64,000 bases of DNA from Streptomyces sp. HUAS ZL42 (GTDB lineage: Bacteria; Actinomycetota; Actinomycetes; Streptomycetales; Streptomycetaceae): positions 5,987,001 through 6,051,000 of the forward strand of contig NZ_CP160403.1 of assembly GCF_040782645.1 (NCBI RefSeq). The letters are read 5' to 3'. This document shows positions 61,042-64,000 of the stretch, in pieces. The translations under genes and the position numbers were made by a program. The stretch's first letter is position 1. Each line of letters starts with the position of its first letter. The notes beneath the pieces are model-generated. The model saw nothing but the letters and a program-made list of their open reading frames with translations. It did no database searches and had not been told where the DNA came from.

Positions 61042-62496
61042 TCACCGCTGTTTCAGCGCGAACCACAGCTCCATCCGTACGTCCGGATCGTCCAGGTCCG
61101 TCTCCAGCAGGGCGGTGCAGCGGGCGATGCGCTGCCGCACGGTGTTGCGGTGCACGGACAGGGCCACCGCCGTGCGATCCCAACTGCCGTGCAGGGAGAG
61201 CCAGGTGCGCAGGGTCTCGATGAGGGCCGGGATGCCGGCGATGGGGGCCAGGAGGGCGCGGGCGTGCGCCGTGGCCTCGTCCTGCGGGACCAGGTCGGCG
61301 AGGGCGGCGCGGGTGCCGTGGCGGACCAGTGCCGTGCGGGTGGCCCGGGCACGGGCCAGGGCACGGGCGGCCTGGGTGTCGGCGGCGGGCCACGCCTCCG
61401 GGGCGACGGCGGCGCTGACGCCCAGCGTCCAGCCGGGCTGCGGGCCCGGCTCCCGTTCGGCCGGGACGAGGACCCGTACGACGTCCTTCGCCACGTCGAC
61501 CAGCGGTGACCCGAGCGCGGCGCCCAGCGCGGAGGCGGCCACGGCGTCCGGGGTCCGCGCGGCGGGGCGGGCGTGCACGACCAGCCACTCCCCGGCACCG
61601 AGGAGAGGGGCCACGGCAGGGGGCGTGGAACCGAGCAGCAGCCGTACGAGGGCGGAGGACCGGTCCGCTCCCGTACCGCTGCGGTGCTCGCCGGTGAGAA
61701 GGGAGAGCAGGACCGCGGCGACCGAGGCGATGGTGTGGTCACCGGGCTCCCGCTGCGGCGCCGCGACCCCGAGCACGAATCCCTGCCCCGAGCCGAGGGC
61801 GTAGGCGGCGAGGTGGGTGCCGGAGACGGTGTCGGTGGCGGTCGAGGAGCCGCGGCCCGTCACGACCTGCGCCAGCGCGGCCAGCGCCCTCTCGACGGCG
61901 CCTTCCGGCTCCCGGCCCGCCCCCGCGATCTCCGCCCCCTCCGGTCCGTACAGCACCGCCCGCCCTCCGACTCCCCGGGCCAGTCGGCGCAGGATCGACG
62001 GGACCGGGTCCGGGCGGGCCGCCGCGGCCGCCATGCTCTGCTGGGCCTCCGTGACGCGGCGGAGTTCGGCCAGGCGGGCCCGGGCCATCAGCTGCCAGAC
62101 CGCGCGGGCCACGCCCGAGAAGGTCGTCTGCGGCGGGACCTCCAGGAGCGGCAGCTGGTACGCGTCGCAGGCGGCCATCAGTGCGCGCGGCACCGTGTCG
62201 TGCACGGGAGCGAGCCCGAAGCCGAGCGCCGCGCCGCCGGCCGCCACGATCCGCGACACGTAGTCGTCGAAGTACGTGCCCGACCCGGCCGCCTCCGGGA
62301 TGTGTACGCCCGCCGTCAGCAGCAGTTCACCGCCCAGCAGGTACGGGTAGGGGTCGGCCATCTCCGACGTGTGCACCCAGTGGACGACGGCGCCGGGGCC
62401 GGACGGTCCCGCGACCTGCCGCAGGGCCAGGTCCTCGCGGGCCAGGAGTGCCGCGAGGGGCACGGGTGGCGTAGGGGGAACAGCAGGGTCCGGCAT
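61042..62496 (-). CDS. PucR-family transcriptional regulator
   Basis: A 484-residue regulator. The N-terminal PucR sensor domain ([54 protein letters not shown]) is followed by a middle domain and a C-terminal helix-turn-helix with [54 protein letters not shown], the PucR/CdaR pattern. It lies divergent from the agmatinase-family gene with a long inverted repeat between (62505-62538), so it probably controls that gene and its TPP-enzyme partner in response to a nitrogen compound such as agmatine or guanidinobutyrate; the ligand is an inference. Confidence 0.9.
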   Translation of the reverse strand: MPDPAVPPTPPVPLAALLAREDLALRQVAGPSGPGAVVHWVHTSEMADPYPYLLGGELLLTAGVHIPEAAGSGTYFDDYVSRIVAAGGAALGFGLAPVHDTVPRALMAACDAYQLPLLEVPPQTTFSGVARAVWQLMARARLAELRRVTEAQQSMAAAAARPDPVPSILRRLARGVGGRAVLYGPEGAEIAGAGREPEGAVERALAALAQVVTGRGSSTATDTVSGTHLAAYALGSGQGFVLGVAAPQREPGDHTIASVAAVLLSLLTGEHRSGTGADRSSALVRLLLGSTPPAVAPLLGAGEWLVVHARPAARTPDAVAASALGAALGSPLVDVAKDVVRVLVPAEREPGPQPGWTLGVSAAVAPEAWPAADTQAARALARARATRTALVRHGTRAALADLVPQDEATAHARALLAPIAGIPALIETLRTWLSLHGSWDRTAVALSVHRNTVRQRIARCTALLETDLDDPDVRMELWFALKQR

Positions 62497-62504
62497 GGTG
62501 TGCG

Positions 62505-62538
62505 TTTCATTCACTCCGTACGGTTGGAATGGATGAAA
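62505..62538. promoter_or_regulatory. Inverted-repeat operator between pucR-type gene and agmatinase gene
   Basis: TTTCATTCACTCC (62505-62517) and GGAATGGATGAAA (62526-62538) are inverted repeats with 11 of 13 pairs matching and an eight-base centre. It lies nine bases before the regulator start and 77 bases before the agmatinase start. Confidence 0.7.
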
Positions 62539-62615
62539 TGTACACTTCGCACTCTCTTTCCGGCCACCTAGTGTCGGTCCCGACCGCACCGAAGCCCAGG
62601 AAGAAGGCACACCCC

Positions 62616-63587
62616 ATGAGCAGCAACGAGACGCCCCGCGGCCCCGTCGACTCCTCCCGTGTCCCGCGGTACGCCGGTCCCGCGACCTTCGCCCGGCTGC
62701 CCCGCCTCGACGAGGTCGGCCGCGCGGACGTCGCCGTGGTGGGCGTGCCGTTCGACTCCGGTGTCTCGTACCGGCCGGGCGCTCGCTTCGGCGGCAACGC
62801 GATCCGCGAGGCGTCCCGGCTGCTGCGGCCGTACAACCCGGCGCAGGACGCCTCCCCCTTCGCCCTCGCGCAGGTCGCGGACGGCGGGGACATCGCCGTG
62901 AACCCCTTCAACATCAACGAGGCCGTCGAGACCGTCGAGGCGGCGGCGGACGAGCTGCTCGGCACGGGCGCGCGCCTGATGACCCTGGGCGGCGACCACA
63001 CCATCGCCCTTCCGCTGCTCCGCTCGGTCGCGAAGAAGCACGGCCCGGTCGCGCTGCTGCACTTCGACGCCCACCTCGACACCTGGGACACGTACTTCGG
63101 CGCCGAGTACACGCACGGGACGCCGTTCCGCCGGGCGGTGGAGGAGGGCATCCTCGACACGGAGGCGCTGTCGCACGTCGGCACCCGCGGTCCCCTGTAC
63201 GGCAAGCAGGACCTGACCGACGACGAGAAGATGGGCTTCGGCATCGTCACGTCGGCGGACATCTACCGCCGGGGCGCCGACGAGGTCGCCGACCAGCTGC
63301 GCGAACGCATCGGGGACCGGCCGCTGTACATCTCGATCGACATCGACTGCCTCGACCCGGCGCACGCGCCCGGCACCGGCACCCCGGAGGCGGGCGGTAT
63401 GACCTCCCGCGAGCTGCTGGAGATCCTGCGCGGTCTCGCGTCCTGCAACCTGGTCTCGGCGGACGTCGTCGAGGTGGCCCCCGCGTACGATCACGCGGAG
63501 ATCACGTCGGTGGCCGCGTCCCACACGGCGTACGAACTGACCACGATCATGTCCCGGCGGATCGCGCGGGAGAAGGCGGCGAAGTGA
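62616..63587 (+). CDS. speB: Agmatinase/guanidinobutyrase (ureohydrolase)
   Basis: A 323-residue manganese ureohydrolase of the agmatinase/guanidinobutyrase type, splitting a guanidino compound into urea and an amine. Metal-binding motifs: [11 protein letters not shown] near residue 127, the [10 protein letters not shown] block near 148-157 and [22 protein letters not shown] near 240. Length fits the family. The ATG at 62616 lies after AGGAAGAAGG. Divergent from a PucR regulator and overlapping the following TPP-enzyme gene (GTGA). Agmatine versus 4-guanidinobutyrate cannot be decided by eye. Confidence 0.9.
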   Translation: MSSNETPRGPVDSSRVPRYAGPATFARLPRLDEVGRADVAVVGVPFDSGVSYRPGARFGGNAIREASRLLRPYNPAQDASPFALAQVADGGDIAVNPFNINEAVETVEAAADELLGTGARLMTLGGDHTIALPLLRSVAKKHGPVALLHFDAHLDTWDTYFGAEYTHGTPFRRAVEEGILDTEALSHVGTRGPLYGKQDLTDDEKMGFGIVTSADIYRRGADEVADQLRERIGDRPLYISIDIDCLDPAHAPGTGTPEAGGMTSRELLEILRGLASCNLVSADVVEVAPAYDHAEITSVAASHTAYELTTIMSRRIAREKAAK

Positions 63588-64000
63588 CCCACGACCACGA
63601 CCTGGTGCTCCGCCCGACCGCCGCACAGACGGAGGCCGCGCTGAACCCTCCCCCCGGCCGCATCGGCGGGGACCTGGTCGTGGAGACCCTGGCCGGGCTC
63701 GGCGCGACGACCGTCTTCGGTCTGCCCGGGCAGCACGCGCTGGGCATGTTCGACGCGTTGCGCCGCTCCGATCTGCGGTACGTCGGCCTGCGCGTGGAGA
63801 ACAACGCGGGCTTCGCGGCGGACGCGTACGGCAGGATCACGGGGGAGGCGGCCCCGCTGCTGCTGTCGACGGGCCCGGGCGCGCTGACCTCCCTGGCCGC
63901 GTTGCAGGAAGCGGCCATGGCCTCCGCTCCCGTCCTGGCGATCAGCAGTCAGATCCCCACCGCGGGCCTGGGCGGCGGCCGCCACGGTTACCTCCACGAA
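63584..64000 (+). CDS. Thiamine-diphosphate-binding enzyme, acetolactate-synthase-like (3' end outside window)
   Basis: The first 139 residues are present. After a 24-residue extension comes the TPP N-terminal (PYR) domain: [98 protein letters not shown], with the activating Glu in [15 protein letters not shown]. It belongs to the acetolactate synthase/oxalyl-CoA decarboxylase/benzoylformate-type superfamily; the specific reaction cannot be told without the rest. The GTG overlaps the agmatinase stop, indicating a functional pair in amine or guanidine catabolism. Confidence 0.8.
   Translation, partial: MTHDHDLVLRPTAAQTEAALNPPPGRIGGDLVVETLAGLGATTVFGLPGQHALGMFDALRRSDLRYVGLRVENNAGFAADAYGRITGEAAPLLLSTGPGALTSLAALQEAAMASAPVLAISSQIPTAGLGGGRHGYLHE

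Noticed and set aside
1..64000. CRISPR array
   Set aside because: No regularly spaced repeats with unique spacers were seen; the tandem units at 6566, 3409 and 27460 are direct repeats without spacers.
1..64000. Prophage or integrative element
   Set aside because: No integrase, capsid, portal or conjugation genes; the two tRNA genes are not followed by a repeated 3' end indicating an attachment site.

Overview
The window is chromosomal DNA of a Streptomyces species. It is very GC-rich with strong third-position G/C, most genes start ATG or GTG after a GGAGG-type ribosome site, and genus hallmarks are present: adpA with a single TTA (bldA-dependent) codon, the desferrioxamine genes desABCD with iron boxes, the cebR/cebEFG/bglC cellobiose system, a PAS-GGDEF-EAL protein and an NsdA-like TPR regulator. 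From memory, the gene order follows the S. coelicolor SCO2769-SCO2820 stretch in reverse; no search was run.

Left part (1-20 kb): a cut-off maleate isomerase-like gene, a luciferase-like oxidoreductase whose ribosome site can be masked by a hairpin, a cyclic-di-GMP enzyme, a secreted M6-type protease, tRNA-Lys, a prim-pol-like protein, and a three-gene operon of an iron-sulfur Cas4/RecB-like nuclease, an uncharacterised protein and a UPF1/Dna2-like SF1 helicase. The 3' tail of that helicase gene is followed by two extra degenerate tandem copies. Next come a PAP2 membrane enzyme, a histidine phosphatase, the TPR regulator, several small genes, a two-component pair and a CBM2-GH18 chitinase.

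Middle (20-37 kb): a sugar operon (binding protein, two permeases, GH36 alpha-galactosidase, GH42 beta-galactosidase), the cebEFG-bglC/cebR cellobiose system with two CebR boxes, tRNA-His, oligoribonuclease and adpA with AdpA-like sites in its own upstream region. These genes import plant or microbial oligosaccharides and cut them in the cytoplasm.

Right part (37-64 kb): a universal stress protein, an acetate-type transporter, glmS, and a decayed patch holding a TnpB-only IS605-family element and two genes that have lost their catalytic middles (a Tat-exported phosphatase-like gene and a GH20 hexosaminidase). Then come desABCD, a siderophore-interacting protein and desE under iron boxes; a leucine/branched-chain acyl-CoA operon (accD1-accC-hmgL-acdH) facing a TetR regulator with twin operators; acyl-CoA dehydrogenase and thioesterase; and an agmatinase-family gene divergent from a PucR regulator and overlapping a thiamine-diphosphate enzyme cut by the window end.

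The best candidates for something new are the nuclease/unknown/helicase operon, the tandem gene-tail repeats beside it, and the pair of hollowed-out secreted-enzyme genes around the TnpB element.
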